Positions 25,115 through 34,180 of a stretch of 64,000 nt of DNA are shown piece after piece. The first letter of the stretch is position 1; each line of letters begins with the position of its first letter. This stretch comes from Kushneria avicenniae (GTDB lineage Bacteria > Pseudomonadota > Gammaproteobacteria > Pseudomonadales > Halomonadaceae). Location of the stretch: contig NZ_FOLY01000001.1 of assembly GCF_900112585.1 (NCBI RefSeq), positions 186,001 through 250,000 on the forward strand, given 5' to 3'. The position numbers were made by a program, and so were the translations under genes. The notes beneath the pieces are model-generated. The model did no database searches. It saw nothing but the letters and a program-made list of their open reading frames with translations, and was not told the DNA's origin.

Positions 25115-25783
25115 TCACTGCCCCGATGCACCCAGATAGCTCAGCTGCTCAAACCGTTCTTCACTATCTAAATCAATATCGATTCGTATCCGTGCCACGC
25201 CGGCATAAGGCAGCGACAGGCGATGAAGCCAGGCGCCCTGCTGCATTGACATACCCAGGCGCATGGCCACCCAGCTTTTGATCACGCCGGCGTGGCCGCA
25301 GACCAGTAGCCGTACAGGATTTTGCCCGTTGCTTTTGGGCTGCTGCTCCGCCAGCGCCAGGCCCTGATTCAAAATGCTCTGCCAGCCCCGCTCAATGCGT
25401 TCCAGAAACACATCGAGCGTCTCCCCTCCCGGAGGTGGAAAAGCCCAGGGATCCGACCAGAAACCTTCAAGCGCCGCATGGGAGTGCTGCCAAAGTGTCT
25501 CCGTCGGGATGCCATCCCATGCGCCGAAGTTCATCTCCATGATGTCCGGGACGATATGCAGCGGTGTGTCCCAGGCGTCAGCCAGCATCTCCCCTACGCT
25601 TGCGCAACGCACCAGCGGCGAACTGATGATGGCATCGGGGCGCTGTAATCGTTCTGCCGCCGCCAGCATGTCCTCACGGCCCTGACGGCTCAGGGCCACA
25701 TCGGTATGCCCGCGCAGACACTGTTGCGGCCCTTCACAGGCACCATGACGCAAGCAGTCAATCATCAGGGTCTGAAACGTCAT
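25115..25783 (-). CDS. cobC: Alpha-ribazole phosphatase CobC (histidine phosphatase family)
   Basis: A 222-residue phosphoglycerate-mutase-like phosphatase. The catalytic LRHG lies at 11-14 (His13), ISSPLVRCASVGEML follows, the acid is in EMNFGAWDG, and the second His is in VCGHAGVIKSW. Its place in the cobalamin operon supports removal of phosphate from alpha-ribazole 5'-phosphate or adenosylcobalamin 5'-phosphate. The start overlaps the cobU stop. Confidence 0.88.
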   Translation of the reverse strand: MTFQTLMIDCLRHGACEGPQQCLRGHTDVALSRQGREDMLAAAERLQRPDAIISSPLVRCASVGEMLADAWDTPLHIVPDIMEMNFGAWDGIPTETLWQHSHAALEGFWSDPWAFPPPGGETLDVFLERIERGWQSILNQGLALAEQQPKSNGQNPVRLLVCGHAGVIKSWVAMRLGMSMQQGAWLHRLSLPYAGVARIRIDIDLDSEERFEQLSYLGASGQ

Positions 25784-26301
25784 GCCCCGTCACCCTTGAG
25801 GCATTGAGGCAAACCGGCGACCACCCACCACACACGCTGACACCGCGCGGCCAGTGCCTGATGCAGGCGGCCGGCTTCATCCACGAAACGTCGTGACAGC
25901 GCATTCATGGGCACCACGCCCTGTCCGACCTCATTACTGACCATGACGACACGCCCCGGAGCAGCATCGAGTGCTTCCAGCAGCCGGGCGCGCTCGCACG
26001 TGAATCGCGCCTCGTCATCAAGCAGAAGGTTGGTCAGCCACAGGGTCAGACAATCCACCAGCAGCAGGTGGTCGGCTCGGGCATGGCGATCAATGGCATC
26101 ACCAAGGGCAAGCGGCGCTTCTTCCAGCGCCCAGTGCTCCGGCCTGCGGAGACGATGCGCCTCGATACGCGAGTGCATTTCGCTGTCGCCATGGACCTGC
26201 GCTGTGGCGATATAGGTCACATGACAGCCGCTCTGTACAGCCAGCGCTTCGCCATGAGCGCTCTTGCCACTGCGTACGCCTCCCAGAATCAGCTCATGCA
26301 T
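25780..26301 (-). CDS. cobU: Adenosylcobinamide kinase/guanylyltransferase CobU (CobP)
   Basis: A 173-residue bifunctional enzyme that phosphorylates adenosylcobinamide and transfers GMP to it. The P-loop GGVRSGKS is at 7-14. The guanylylated His is probably in RIEAHRLRRPEHW (about 45-57), and VDCLTLWLTNLL and VSNEVGQGVVPMN are family blocks. It overlaps cobC at its end and cobS at its start. Confidence 0.94.
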   Translation of the reverse strand: MHELILGGVRSGKSAHGEALAVQSGCHVTYIATAQVHGDSEMHSRIEAHRLRRPEHWALEEAPLALGDAIDRHARADHLLLVDCLTLWLTNLLLDDEARFTCERARLLEALDAAPGRVVMVSNEVGQGVVPMNALSRRFVDEAGRLHQALAARCQRVWWVVAGLPQCLKGDGA

Positions 26302-27076
26302 GCAGCGTCACCAGCGTCAGGTATAAAAGAATTTCGGTGATCTGTTGAACCGCGCCCAGCGTATCTCCTGTCACGCCGCCAAGCTGCCGGCTCAGCCAGC
26401 GATACAGGACCAGTCCCGACAACGCCGTGACCAGCAGGAGCATCGCGCCCGACGCCAGACCGGCAGCGAGCAGGGCCACAACGGCAGCCACGCCGATCAG
26501 CCAGCCACGGTCACTCGGGCGGTGATGACCGGTCAGCGCGTGCACCTTGCTGTCACTGTCATACCGCAGATATGGCAACAGACCCATCATGCAAGCCGCC
26601 AGACCGCGGCTCAGACTATGAGAAACGATCAGGGCAGTCATCACCAGCACAGCGTTCTGCTGCGCCAGCGCGCTCAACAGCAGCCAACGCCCGACCAGAC
26701 TCACGATCAGCGCCAGTACACCGTAGCTGCCCACCCGGCTGTCCTTCATGATGGCCAGCCGCTGCGCCACGCTCTGCCCGCCACCGAGGCCATCCATGCA
26801 GTCTGCCAGCCCATCCTCATGCAGAGCACCGGTGAGCCACAGCGACAGGCCCAGGATCAGGAACACCGCAACCGGTGCTGGCAGAAAGAGCTCGAGGCTG
26901 GCGTACACCAGAGCCAGGGCCAGACCAATCAAGGCGCCAGCCAGCGAGAACCAGCGATGGCAGCGCCCCAGTGCCTGCGGTGTCACCTCGCCATGAACGC
27001 GCACCGGCAGGCGAGTCAGAAAGCTCATCGACAGGCAGAACCACTGCCACTGGCGCTTCAGATCCTCATGACTCAT
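26294..27076 (-). CDS. cobS: Adenosylcobinamide-GDP ribazoletransferase CobS (cobalamin synthase)
   Basis: An inner-membrane enzyme of 260 residues that joins alpha-ribazole (phosphate) to adenosylcobinamide-GDP. It has multiple hydrophobic helices, the N-terminal SFLTRLPVRV and the acidic motif HEDGLADCMDGLGG (about 92-105) of the CDP-alcohol-like active site, then RLAIMKDSRVGSYG. It overlaps cobU by a few bases and cobT by ATGA. Confidence 0.94.
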   Translation of the reverse strand: MSHEDLKRQWQWFCLSMSFLTRLPVRVHGEVTPQALGRCHRWFSLAGALIGLALALVYASLELFLPAPVAVFLILGLSLWLTGALHEDGLADCMDGLGGGQSVAQRLAIMKDSRVGSYGVLALIVSLVGRWLLLSALAQQNAVLVMTALIVSHSLSRGLAACMMGLLPYLRYDSDSKVHALTGHHRPSDRGWLIGVAAVVALLAAGLASGAMLLLVTALSGLVLYRWLSRQLGGVTGDTLGAVQQITEILLYLTLVTLHA

Positions 27077-28104
27077 AGCGTCAGACCGGCGTCATCCAGC
27101 GAGGCCATCTCATGATAAAAGGCCAGTGCCGAACGCAGAAGCGGCAGCGCCAGCGCGGCACCTGATCCCTCTCCCAGCCGTAGCCCCATGTGCAGCAGCG
27201 GCTCCGCCTCGAGCTGGTTCAGCAGTGGCTTGTGACCGCGCTCGTCACCGCAATGTGAAAAGATCAGGTAACCCCGCACTGCCGGCTCGATACGACAGGC
27301 GCAAAGCGCTGCCACAGTGGTGATAAAACCATCGACCAGAATCACCATGCTCTTTTCGGCCGCCGCCAGAATCGCCCCTACCATGCTGGCGATTTCAAAC
27401 CCGCCCAGCGCTGCCAGAGCCGAGCGCGTGTCCTTGAGCGCCTGCGAGTGACGCTGAAGTCCCAACTGAACAATATCCTGCTTGCGCTTCATGATGGTGG
27501 AGGTCACACCGCTTCCGGCCCCGATGCACACGTCAAACGGCAGATGCGTCAGCGCCGCCATCAACGCACTGGCGCTGGTCGTGTTGCCGATACCCATCTC
27601 ACCCAGCGCAATCAGATTGCAGCCATCGGCGTGCAGCTCATCGACCAGTCGACGACTATTGGCAAACGCTGTCTCGAGCTGCTCGAGCGTCATGGCGGGC
27701 TCGCGATGAAAGGGTGCCGTCATTTCGCCCAGCCGATGACTGACCAGCTGCGGATGCGGGTCATGCGCTGTCAGTGTCCCACAGTCGATTACCCGTAGCG
27801 CCAGATCGGCCTGGCGACAAAAAACATTGATGGCGGCATTCCCCTCAAGAAAATGATGCACCATCAGTTGTGTTGTCGAGGGATCAACGATGGAGACGCC
27901 CTCGGCGGCCACGCCGTGATCGCCGGCAAAAAGCAGCATGACCGGGGCGTCGATGGTAGTCCGGGATGGCCCCAGAATGCGCACCAGTGATGCGGCGGTG
28001 GTCTCCAGCGTGCCCAGCGATCCCGGCGGCTTCAGCCGGCTATCAATATGGGCCTGAATACTGGCATCGCTTGCACCGTCAGGGGGTGAAATGTGAAAGG
28101 TCAT
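27073..28104 (-). CDS. cobT: Nicotinate-nucleotide:dimethylbenzimidazole phosphoribosyltransferase CobT
   Basis: A 343-residue enzyme that activates dimethylbenzimidazole to alpha-ribazole phosphate. Family blocks are KPPGSLGTLE near the N-terminus, LLFAGDHGVAAEGVS (about 62-76), GEMGIGNTTSASAL, GFITTVAALCA and the C-terminal LRLGEGSGAALAL with the catalytic Glu. It is the first gene of the minus-strand operon, so dimethylbenzimidazole synthesis (bluB) and its activation are co-expressed. No riboswitch lies on this strand upstream of it. Confidence 0.95.
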   Translation of the reverse strand: MTFHISPPDGASDASIQAHIDSRLKPPGSLGTLETTAASLVRILGPSRTTIDAPVMLLFAGDHGVAAEGVSIVDPSTTQLMVHHFLEGNAAINVFCRQADLALRVIDCGTLTAHDPHPQLVSHRLGEMTAPFHREPAMTLEQLETAFANSRRLVDELHADGCNLIALGEMGIGNTTSASALMAALTHLPFDVCIGAGSGVTSTIMKRKQDIVQLGLQRHSQALKDTRSALAALGGFEIASMVGAILAAAEKSMVILVDGFITTVAALCACRIEPAVRGYLIFSHCGDERGHKPLLNQLEAEPLLHMGLRLGEGSGAALALPLLRSALAFYHEMASLDDAGLTL

Positions 28105-28214
28105 GACATTGGCTCGGATAAACGTGCACAGACGCTACCAGGCACCCGGCACCGGAACAATAATAATGAAGTGATCTCATCCGCCGGGCGGGCCCGCGTG
28201 CCACCGCGCCAGAC

Positions 28215-28243
28215 TTGACTCCATGATTGCCCCGGCCCACGAT
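28215..28243 (+). promoter_or_regulatory. Putative promoter of the riboswitch-controlled cobalamin operon
   Basis: TTGACT (28215-28220), a 17-base spacer and CACGAT (28238-28243) place a start point near 28250, exactly where the riboswitch begins. The -35 is good and the -10 poor. Confidence 0.45.
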
Positions 28244-28249
28244 GAGCAG

Positions 28250-28435
28250 CGCTCGGGTGCCCGTGTCGTCTGCACGGGATAATCGGGAAAGTGATGCAAG
28301 TTCACTGCTGTCCCCGCAACGGTAATCGAGTGGCCTGAAGCAGGCATATCACCACTGACCCTCATGGTCGGGAAGGTGCTTCGGCCCGGCAGAACAATGC
28401 TCTGCCAGCTCGTCAGCCCGGAGACCGGCCCGGCG
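28250..28435 (+). ncRNA. Cobalamin riboswitch
   Basis: The conserved blocks of the adenosylcobalamin-type riboswitch appear in order on the plus strand: GGGTGCC near 28255, CGGGAAAGTGATGCAAG (28284-28300), the B12 box GCTGTCCCCGCAACGGTAAT (28306-28325), CCACTGACC..GGTCGGGAAGGTG (about 28352-28378) and the closing AGCCCGGAGACCGGCC (28415-28430). Cobalamin binding would lower expression of the chelatase-cobO-cobB-cobE-cobW-cobN-cobQ operon downstream. About 200 bases separate it from the first large gene. I saw no clear terminator, so translational control or an unseen structure is possible. Confidence 0.93.
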
Positions 28436-28513
28436 ATAATACAGGGTGGTGATGCTCACGACATCATCAGTAACGACTGCCACGCGTACGGGTCGATACG
28501 CAGGAGCATACGA

Positions 28514-28645
28514 TTGACACATTATCTGCCCGGGTGGCTGTCCCTGCCGACAGCCGCTGCGCCTTCTGGTGCCACCACGGCCCATCAGGGAGCCGTGCAT
28601 GGTCATGTCATGCCGTCACACCTCGCCCATGGGGAGGTGACATGA
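28514..28645 (+). CDS. Possible small His-rich leader protein before the chelatase gene
   Basis: A 43-residue frame starting with TTG at 28514, seven bases after AGGAG, and ending in an ATGA overlap with the chelatase ATPase start. It contains six His residues (for example HQGAVHGHVMPSHLAH). Both the ribosome site and the coupling suggest it is translated, perhaps to pass riboswitch control on to the next gene or to bind metal. It resembles no family I know, including CbtB. A non-coding leader remains possible. Confidence 0.35.
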   Translation: MTHYLPGWLSLPTAAAPSGATTAHQGAVHGHVMPSHLAHGEVT

Positions 28646-30594
28646 CTCGCGCCACACGTCCTCTTTTTCCCTTCGCCGCCGTTACCGGCCATGAGCGTCT
28701 CAAGCTGGCTCTGATTCTGGCCGCGCTGGATACCCGTCTAGGCGGCGTGCTCGTCAGTGGCCCGCGAGGCACCGCCAAATCCACGCTGGCACGCAGCCTG
28801 GCCGAACTGCTTCCCTTTTCCCGATCGTCTCTGGTGACGCTCCCGCTGGGCGCCGATGAAGCCCAGTTGACCGGTACGCTTGATCTGGGGCGAGCGCTCG
28901 GGGAGCGTGAAGTGGCCTTTCAGCCCGGGCTGCTTGCCCGCGCCCACGAGGGCGTACTCTATATCGATGAGGTCAACCTGCTGCCCGATGCGCTGGTGGA
29001 TCTGCTACTCGATGTCGCCGCCAGCGGCATCAACCATATCGAACGTGACGGCATCAGCCATCAACACCCATCGGAATTTCTGCTGATCGGTACCATGAAC
29101 CCGGATGAGGGCGATCTGCGCCCCCAACTGCTGGATCGCTTCGGACTCGCCGTACTGGATCACCCCGCCCCGGATATCGAACAACGTCTGCAGATTGTCG
29201 AGCGCCGGCTGGCCTTTGATCATGACCCCGAGGACTTCATGGCGGTATGGCAGGAGGCGCAGTCGCATTTGAGCGATCGGCTGCAGGCGGCTCGTGACAG
29301 ACTCGCAATGGTCACTCTGCCCCCCGAGCTGGCGCGTGTCATTGCCATTCGCTGCGTCGAGGCCGGTGTGGAAGGCGTTCGTGCCGATCTGGCCTGGCGG
29401 CGTGGCGCACTGGCCCATGCGGCCTGGCAGGGTAGAAGCGCTGTGACGCTCGAGGACATTGACGCCCTGGCGCCGCTGGTCATGGCGCATCGGGCCCCGG
29501 CATGGACACCGGACGAAACGCCCGAAGACGGCGATGACGGTCATCAGGGCAAGGGTAGTGACGGCGACGAATCAGCGAGTGCCCCGTCCCCTGATCACTC
29601 ACCAGGCCGCTATCAGGGCCGCCGCCCTCCATCCGATGCGCCGAATCGTCCGGACCTTGCCCCGGGTCACGATGCCTCGAGTGCCGATGCCGAGAGCGAG
29701 TCGAAACAGCAGCTGTCGTCAACCCGCTCTGACGAGCACCACATCCACGAGCAGGCCCCTGGTGATCAGAGCAGCGGTGACTGGGGCAGCCTCCCGGCTC
29801 GACCCGTCTCTCCCGTGCTGGAAAACGCTGCCAGCGGGACCATTCAGCTTCCTTCTGTCCTGCAACAGGCTGTGGGGCGGTTCCCCCAGCGACAGGCATT
29901 AACCCAGTTGAAAGGCCGTCATGCCCTCGGCCGTCAGCGTATCGACTGGCCCGGTAGCTTTCGTCGGGCAGCGACCGCTCACGACCACCCGATACCCGCG
30001 TCACCGCAGTCGCTGGTTCACCGGCGCGACCGTCGCCGTCCCGACACACTGACCTGCATCGTGCTGGATATTTCCGGCTCCAGCCTCAGCCGCCAGAGCA
30101 GCAATCAGCGCCAGCTCGAGAAAGCCATGGCGCTGGTCGAGCGAATTACTGCCAGCGCCTACCCCGCACGTGAAAAGCTGATGCTGCTGACACTGGGAGG
30201 CGACGGCATTAACGAGATCATGGCGCCCGGCCGCGCACCGCGCACGATCGCCACTCTGCTGGCCGGGCTTGCACCGGGCGGCGGCACCCCCCTTCGACAG
30301 GGGCTCGAAGAGACTCGACAACGCCTGACCCGATATCAACGCCAGGCTTCTGCGATGATTCGACTCTGGATATTGACCGATGCCCGCAGTCGGGACGATC
30401 TTCAGCTCGCACCATTTGGCTGTGACACCCATGTCGTGGACTGTGAATCCGTAGGGCAGTCGCTGGGTCGAGCACGAGAGCTGGCCACATCCCTTGATGC
30501 GACCTGCCACACCCTTGATGCCCTGATGGACACCACCTCGAACACGCCGCGCTCCCATTGCCATACGGCGATCTCGCCTTGGAGAACTCCGTGA
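28642..30594 (+). CDS. Magnesium-chelatase-type ATPase with VWA domain (ChlI-ChlD fusion), cobaltochelatase partner
   Basis: A 650-residue AAA+ and von Willebrand factor A protein. The N-terminal ATPase has Walker A GPRGTAKST (about 40-48), Walker B VLYIDEVNLL and the chelatase segment TMNPDEGDLRPQLLDRFG. A Pro/Ser/Asp-rich, probably disordered linker follows (about 290-390). The C-terminal VWA domain has a MIDAS motif, DISGSS. Such BchI/BchD-like fusions work with CobN in place of CobS/CobT to drive cobalt insertion into hydrogenobyrinic acid diamide. The ATG at 28642 follows GGGGAGGTG. GTGA overlap couples it to cobO. Confidence 0.88.
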   Translation: MTRATRPLFPFAAVTGHERLKLALILAALDTRLGGVLVSGPRGTAKSTLARSLAELLPFSRSSLVTLPLGADEAQLTGTLDLGRALGEREVAFQPGLLARAHEGVLYIDEVNLLPDALVDLLLDVAASGINHIERDGISHQHPSEFLLIGTMNPDEGDLRPQLLDRFGLAVLDHPAPDIEQRLQIVERRLAFDHDPEDFMAVWQEAQSHLSDRLQAARDRLAMVTLPPELARVIAIRCVEAGVEGVRADLAWRRGALAHAAWQGRSAVTLEDIDALAPLVMAHRAPAWTPDETPEDGDDGHQGKGSDGDESASAPSPDHSPGRYQGRRPPSDAPNRPDLAPGHDASSADAESESKQQLSSTRSDEHHIHEQAPGDQSSGDWGSLPARPVSPVLENAASGTIQLPSVLQQAVGRFPQRQALTQLKGRHALGRQRIDWPGSFRRAATAHDHPIPASPQSLVHRRDRRRPDTLTCIVLDISGSSLSRQSSNQRQLEKAMALVERITASAYPAREKLMLLTLGGDGINEIMAPGRAPRTIATLLAGLAPGGGTPLRQGLEETRQRLTRYQRQASAMIRLWILTDARSRDDLQLAPFGCDTHVVDCESVGQSLGRARELATSLDATCHTLDALMDTTSNTPRSHCHTAISPWRTP

Positions 30595-31223
30595 CTCAGC
30601 ATCGCGACGACGATACCCGTGCGACCGATCAGGACCCCGCCCGCTATCAACAGCGCATGGCCACCAAAAAGCGCATTGTCGACGAGCGCATCGCCAACGC
30701 CGATCAGGAGCGTGGGGTTGTGATCGTGCTCAAGGGCAACGGCAAGGGCAAAAGCAGCTCGGCATTCGGCACCATGGCGCGCGCCCTCGGGCACGGTCAG
30801 CGCTGTGCGGTGATTCAGTTCATCAAGGGGCGGCGCGCCACCGGTGAATACCTGTTTTTCAATGAGCATCCTCGCGTTGACTTCCACGTCATGGGCCACG
30901 GCTTCAGCTGGGAGGTGCGCGACCCCGAGCGGGAGCGCCAGGCCGCACAGGAAGCCTGGGCGCTGGCAGAACGGCTCCTTCGTGATCCGCAGTATCACTT
31001 TCTGCTCTTTGACGAGCTCTCCTACATGATCAAGTACGGCTATCTCGACGCCGAACGAATCGCCCGGGCGCTCAGTGAACGGCCGGCACACCAGAACGTG
31101 ATGATGACCGGGCGTACCATGGCACGCGAAATTCAGGACATCGCCGACACCATCAGCATCATTCAGGACGAGCGCCACGCCTTCCGGCTGGGCGTCAAGG
31201 CACAGGCGGGGATCGAATACTGA
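30591..31223 (+). CDS. cobO: Corrinoid adenosyltransferase CobO (CobA/BtuR type)
   Basis: A 210-residue ATP:cob(I)alamin adenosyltransferase that adds the upper 5'-deoxyadenosyl ligand. The reversed-type P-loop GNGKGKSSSAFG lies at about 49-60; AVIQFIKGRRATGEY and FLLFDELSYMIKYGYL are family blocks, and the protein ends HAFRLGVKAQAGIEY. The GTG start at 30591 overlaps the previous stop and has GGAG upstream. The N-terminus is longer and more acidic than the core needs. Confidence 0.95.
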   Translation: MTQHRDDDTRATDQDPARYQQRMATKKRIVDERIANADQERGVVIVLKGNGKGKSSSAFGTMARALGHGQRCAVIQFIKGRRATGEYLFFNEHPRVDFHVMGHGFSWEVRDPERERQAAQEAWALAERLLRDPQYHFLLFDELSYMIKYGYLDAERIARALSERPAHQNVMMTGRTMAREIQDIADTISIIQDERHAFRLGVKAQAGIEY

Positions 31224-32578
31224 TGGCGGATACCGCGTACTGCCCGGCACTTTTTCTCTCCGCCATGGCCTCCGGCCAGGGCAAGACCACCGTCACAGCC
31301 GCTCTGGCCCGCTATCATCGGCGTCAGGGGCGTCGGGTCACGGTGTTCAAGACCGGGCCGGACTATCTGGACCCGCAGATTCTGGCCCAGGCCTCCAACG
31401 CGCCGGTCGAGCCACTGGATCTGTGGATGGCCGGCGATGCCTTCTGCCGCGAGCAGCTTCATCGCGCCGCACTGACCTCCGATCTGATTCTGATCGAGGG
31501 TGCGATGGGACTTCATGACGGCACGCCCTCCAGCGCCGATCTGGCCGTGGCGTTTGATATTCCGGTGGTCTGTGTCATTAATGCCCGAGGCATGGCTCAG
31601 ACCGTTGCCGCCATTGGCCTCGGGCTGGCTCGCTATCGCCCCGAAATGCGCTTTCACGGACTGGTGGCCAACGCCCTCGGCAGCGAGCGACACCGCCAAT
31701 TGATCGAGGACAGCCTGCCCGAGGATGTCCAGCTGCTGGCCGCCATGCCCAGAGAGGAACGCCTTGCCCTGCCCTCGCGCCATCTGGGACTGGTCCAGCC
31801 CGGTGAACAGGATGACCCGGATAATCTGTCGCTCGAGGCACGACTGGAGGCTGCCGCCGATTTGCTGGAAGGCCAGACGCTGACCGAGCTGCCGCCCGCG
31901 GTGGCTTTCGCCTCCCAATCGATCGATACGCCGCCTGAAGCGCTGGCCGGCAAACGCATCGGTATCGCGCGGGATGCCGCCTTCAGCTTTGTCTACGCCG
32001 CCAATGTCCGACTGCTGGAAGCCATGGGTGCAGAGCTCTGCTGGTTCTCACCGCTTGCCGATACGACCCTGCCAGAAGGCCTTGATGCCCTGTGGCTGCC
32101 GGGCGGCTATCCGGAACTCCATGCAGAGACACTGGGCGGCAATCACGCCATGTGTCAGGCCATTCGTGATGTCGATGCGCGTGGCCTGCCGATCGTGGCC
32201 GAGTGCGGCGGCATGCTCTATCTGCAGGAGACCCTGACCGACCGGGCCGGCACCTGCTACCCCATGGCAGGCGTGCTGCCCGGTCACGGCGAAATGCGCA
32301 CCAAACGCGGCTGTCAGGGCATGCAGAGCGCGCCCCTGCCGGAAGGCGAGATTCGCGGTCATGCCCATCACCATTCGCGAAGCCACGACACGCTGACGCC
32401 GATGGCCCACGGCCGACGCGCCAGTCATCCGGCGCCGGGCGAGGCCATTTTCCGCCGCGGCCGGCTGACAGCCAGCTACCTGCACCTGTTCTTCCCCTCC
32501 AACCCGGCGGCCGTCGCGGCCCTGCTGGGCGGAGTGGCAGAACCTGAACGCTCGACGCCCACCGGGCAGCCTCTCTAA
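31223..32578 (+). CDS. cobB: Cobyrinate/hydrogenobyrinate a,c-diamide synthase CobB
   Basis: A 451-residue glutamine-dependent amidotransferase that amidates the a and c side chains. The N-terminal synthetase domain has a P-loop (MASGQGKTTV, about 15-24), FKTGPDYLDP and EGAMGLHDG. The C-terminal glutaminase domain has WLPGGYPELHA, the catalytic Cys in AECGGMLYL, and a His in YLHLFFPSNP. The start overlaps the cobO stop by one base, and the stop overlaps the cobE start by one base. Confidence 0.94.
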   Translation: MADTAYCPALFLSAMASGQGKTTVTAALARYHRRQGRRVTVFKTGPDYLDPQILAQASNAPVEPLDLWMAGDAFCREQLHRAALTSDLILIEGAMGLHDGTPSSADLAVAFDIPVVCVINARGMAQTVAAIGLGLARYRPEMRFHGLVANALGSERHRQLIEDSLPEDVQLLAAMPREERLALPSRHLGLVQPGEQDDPDNLSLEARLEAAADLLEGQTLTELPPAVAFASQSIDTPPEALAGKRIGIARDAAFSFVYAANVRLLEAMGAELCWFSPLADTTLPEGLDALWLPGGYPELHAETLGGNHAMCQAIRDVDARGLPIVAECGGMLYLQETLTDRAGTCYPMAGVLPGHGEMRTKRGCQGMQSAPLPEGEIRGHAHHHSRSHDTLTPMAHGRRASHPAPGEAIFRRGRLTASYLHLFFPSNPAAVAALLGGVAEPERSTPTGQPL

Positions 32579-33009
32579 TGCAGAGTGATGGCGTTGGCCC
32601 GGTGGCCATGGGGGTGGGCTGTCGACGTGACTGTCCGCCCGGGGTGCTCGAGGCGCTTGCCATGACCACGCTGGCACGCGCCGGTCTACATCTTGATCAG
32701 GTCACGCTGGTGGCGACGCTGGCCGGCCGTCAGCACGAAGCCGCCATCACTTCACTGGCGCAAAGGTGCCACTGCCCACTAATGGCGCTACCGCCCGAAG
32801 CATTGAGAGCGCGCGAGTCGGCCATGAGCCATGTCAGCGACACCACCCGGCGCGTCCACAACGTACCGGGGGTGGCCGAGGCCGCCGCGCTGGCCGCCAT
32901 TCACGATCATACCGGCCGACAGGCGCAGCTGCTGGTCGGCCGCCAGCATTGCGACCGCGCCACCTGTGCGCTGGCCATACCGGTCGCCACGACGCCCATG
33001 GCCGAATAA
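32578..33009 (+). CDS. cobE: Cobalamin biosynthesis protein CobE (CbiG C-terminal domain)
   Basis: A 143-residue protein of the CobE/CbiG-C family: VAMGVGCRRDCPPGVLEALA near the N-terminus and the typical HNVPGVAEAAAL (about 93-104) toward the end. CobE is needed for full cobalamin synthesis in Pseudomonas denitrificans but its chemical role is not settled. It starts on the last base of the cobB stop codon, so translation is coupled. Confidence 0.88.
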   Translation: MQSDGVGPVAMGVGCRRDCPPGVLEALAMTTLARAGLHLDQVTLVATLAGRQHEAAITSLAQRCHCPLMALPPEALRARESAMSHVSDTTRRVHNVPGVAEAAALAAIHDHTGRQAQLLVGRQHCDRATCALAIPVATTPMAE

Positions 33010-33032
33010 TTTCCATGATTCAGGAGAACATC

Positions 33033-34142
33033 ATGACATCCATTGAGACCTCCCGCCCCGAGCTGCACAAGATTCCCGCCACCGTGGTGACCGGTTTTCT
33101 CGGCAGCGGCAAGACCACCCTGCTGTCCCATCTTTTGCGTCACGCCGGCGGCAAGCGTATCGCCGTGATCGTCAACGAGTTTGGCGAACTGGATGTCGAC
33201 GCCGAACTGGTGCGCAGCTGCCAGCTCGAGGCCTGCGAGGAGAACGAGGCTGTCGAGCGCGAAGAAGGTGTATTCGAGCTGGCCAACGGCTGCATCTGCT
33301 GTACGGTGGAAGAAGAGTTTCTGCCGGTGATGCAGAAGCTGGTCGAACGACGCGACCAGATCGATCACATTCTGATCGAGACTTCCGGCCTTGCGCTGCC
33401 CAAGCCGCTGGTACAGGCGTTCAACTGGCCCGATATCAAGCAGTTCTGCACGGTGGACAGCGTGATTACTGTCGTCGACGGCCCGGCACTGGCCGCCGGA
33501 CGGGTCGCCCACGATCACGAGCGTATCGAAGCGCAGCGTCAGGCCGACAAAAGTCTGGATCACGACCCGAGCCTGCAGGAGCTGCTTGATGATCAGCTCG
33601 CCTCGGCGGATCTGGTGATCATCAGCAAGGGCGATGCGCTGGATGATGAGGCGCGACGTGTTCTCGAGCAACAGCTGCGCGGCGAATTGCCCGAACGCGT
33701 CAAGACGCTCTGGGCCACCCATGGCGAAGTCGATGTGGCCGCTGTCATGGGCATGCAGCTGGCCTCGGAAGGTCGAGCCGATGATATTCATACCCATCAC
33801 GACGATCATCACGCGCACGGGCGTGAGCACCACCATGCCCATGATGATTTCGACGCCTGCGTGGTCACGCTGGGTAGCGTGGACAGCGCCACACTGATTC
33901 CGGCGCTGGAGCAGGCGCTGGCCGAGCAGACCATCTACCGGGTCAAGGGCTTTGTTGATGTCGGCAAACCCATGCGCCAGGTGCTGCACGCTGTCGGCAA
34001 TCGCCTTGCCCATCACTTCGACCGGCCGTGGCGCAGCGATGAAACACGCCAGACCCGACTGGTGGTTATCGGCAAGGATCTGGACCGTGACCGCCTGCAG
34101 AGCCTGCTGTCTGCAGCCGAGCACCACGAGCGCGTCAGCTGA
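33033..34142 (+). CDS. cobW: Metal-chaperone GTPase CobW
   Basis: A 369-residue G3E-family GTPase thought to deliver cobalt to the CobN chelatase. Walker A is GFLGSGKTT (about 17-25), the switch metal site is CICC (about 87-90), and ISKGD serves as guanine-specificity element. A long His-rich metal-binding segment lies at about 249-270 (HTHHDDHHAHG, then EHHHAHDD). The C-terminal CobW domain follows. The ATG at 33033 has AGGAG six bases ahead. It sits immediately before cobN. Confidence 0.94.
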   Translation: MTSIETSRPELHKIPATVVTGFLGSGKTTLLSHLLRHAGGKRIAVIVNEFGELDVDAELVRSCQLEACEENEAVEREEGVFELANGCICCTVEEEFLPVMQKLVERRDQIDHILIETSGLALPKPLVQAFNWPDIKQFCTVDSVITVVDGPALAAGRVAHDHERIEAQRQADKSLDHDPSLQELLDDQLASADLVIISKGDALDDEARRVLEQQLRGELPERVKTLWATHGEVDVAAVMGMQLASEGRADDIHTHHDDHHAHGREHHHAHDDFDACVVTLGSVDSATLIPALEQALAEQTIYRVKGFVDVGKPMRQVLHAVGNRLAHHFDRPWRSDETRQTRLVVIGKDLDRDRLQSLLSAAEHHERVS

Positions 34143-34180
34143 TGCGATTGATTCGTCCCTTGCATAGCGGAGCGTAAGGC

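Noticed and set aside
28105-28250. Second cobalamin riboswitch on the minus strand for cobT
   Set aside because: The reverse complement lacks the B12 box and the other conserved blocks.
32907-34127. 406-residue open frame antisense to cobW
   Set aside because: Opposite a well-supported gene and without recognisable motifs.
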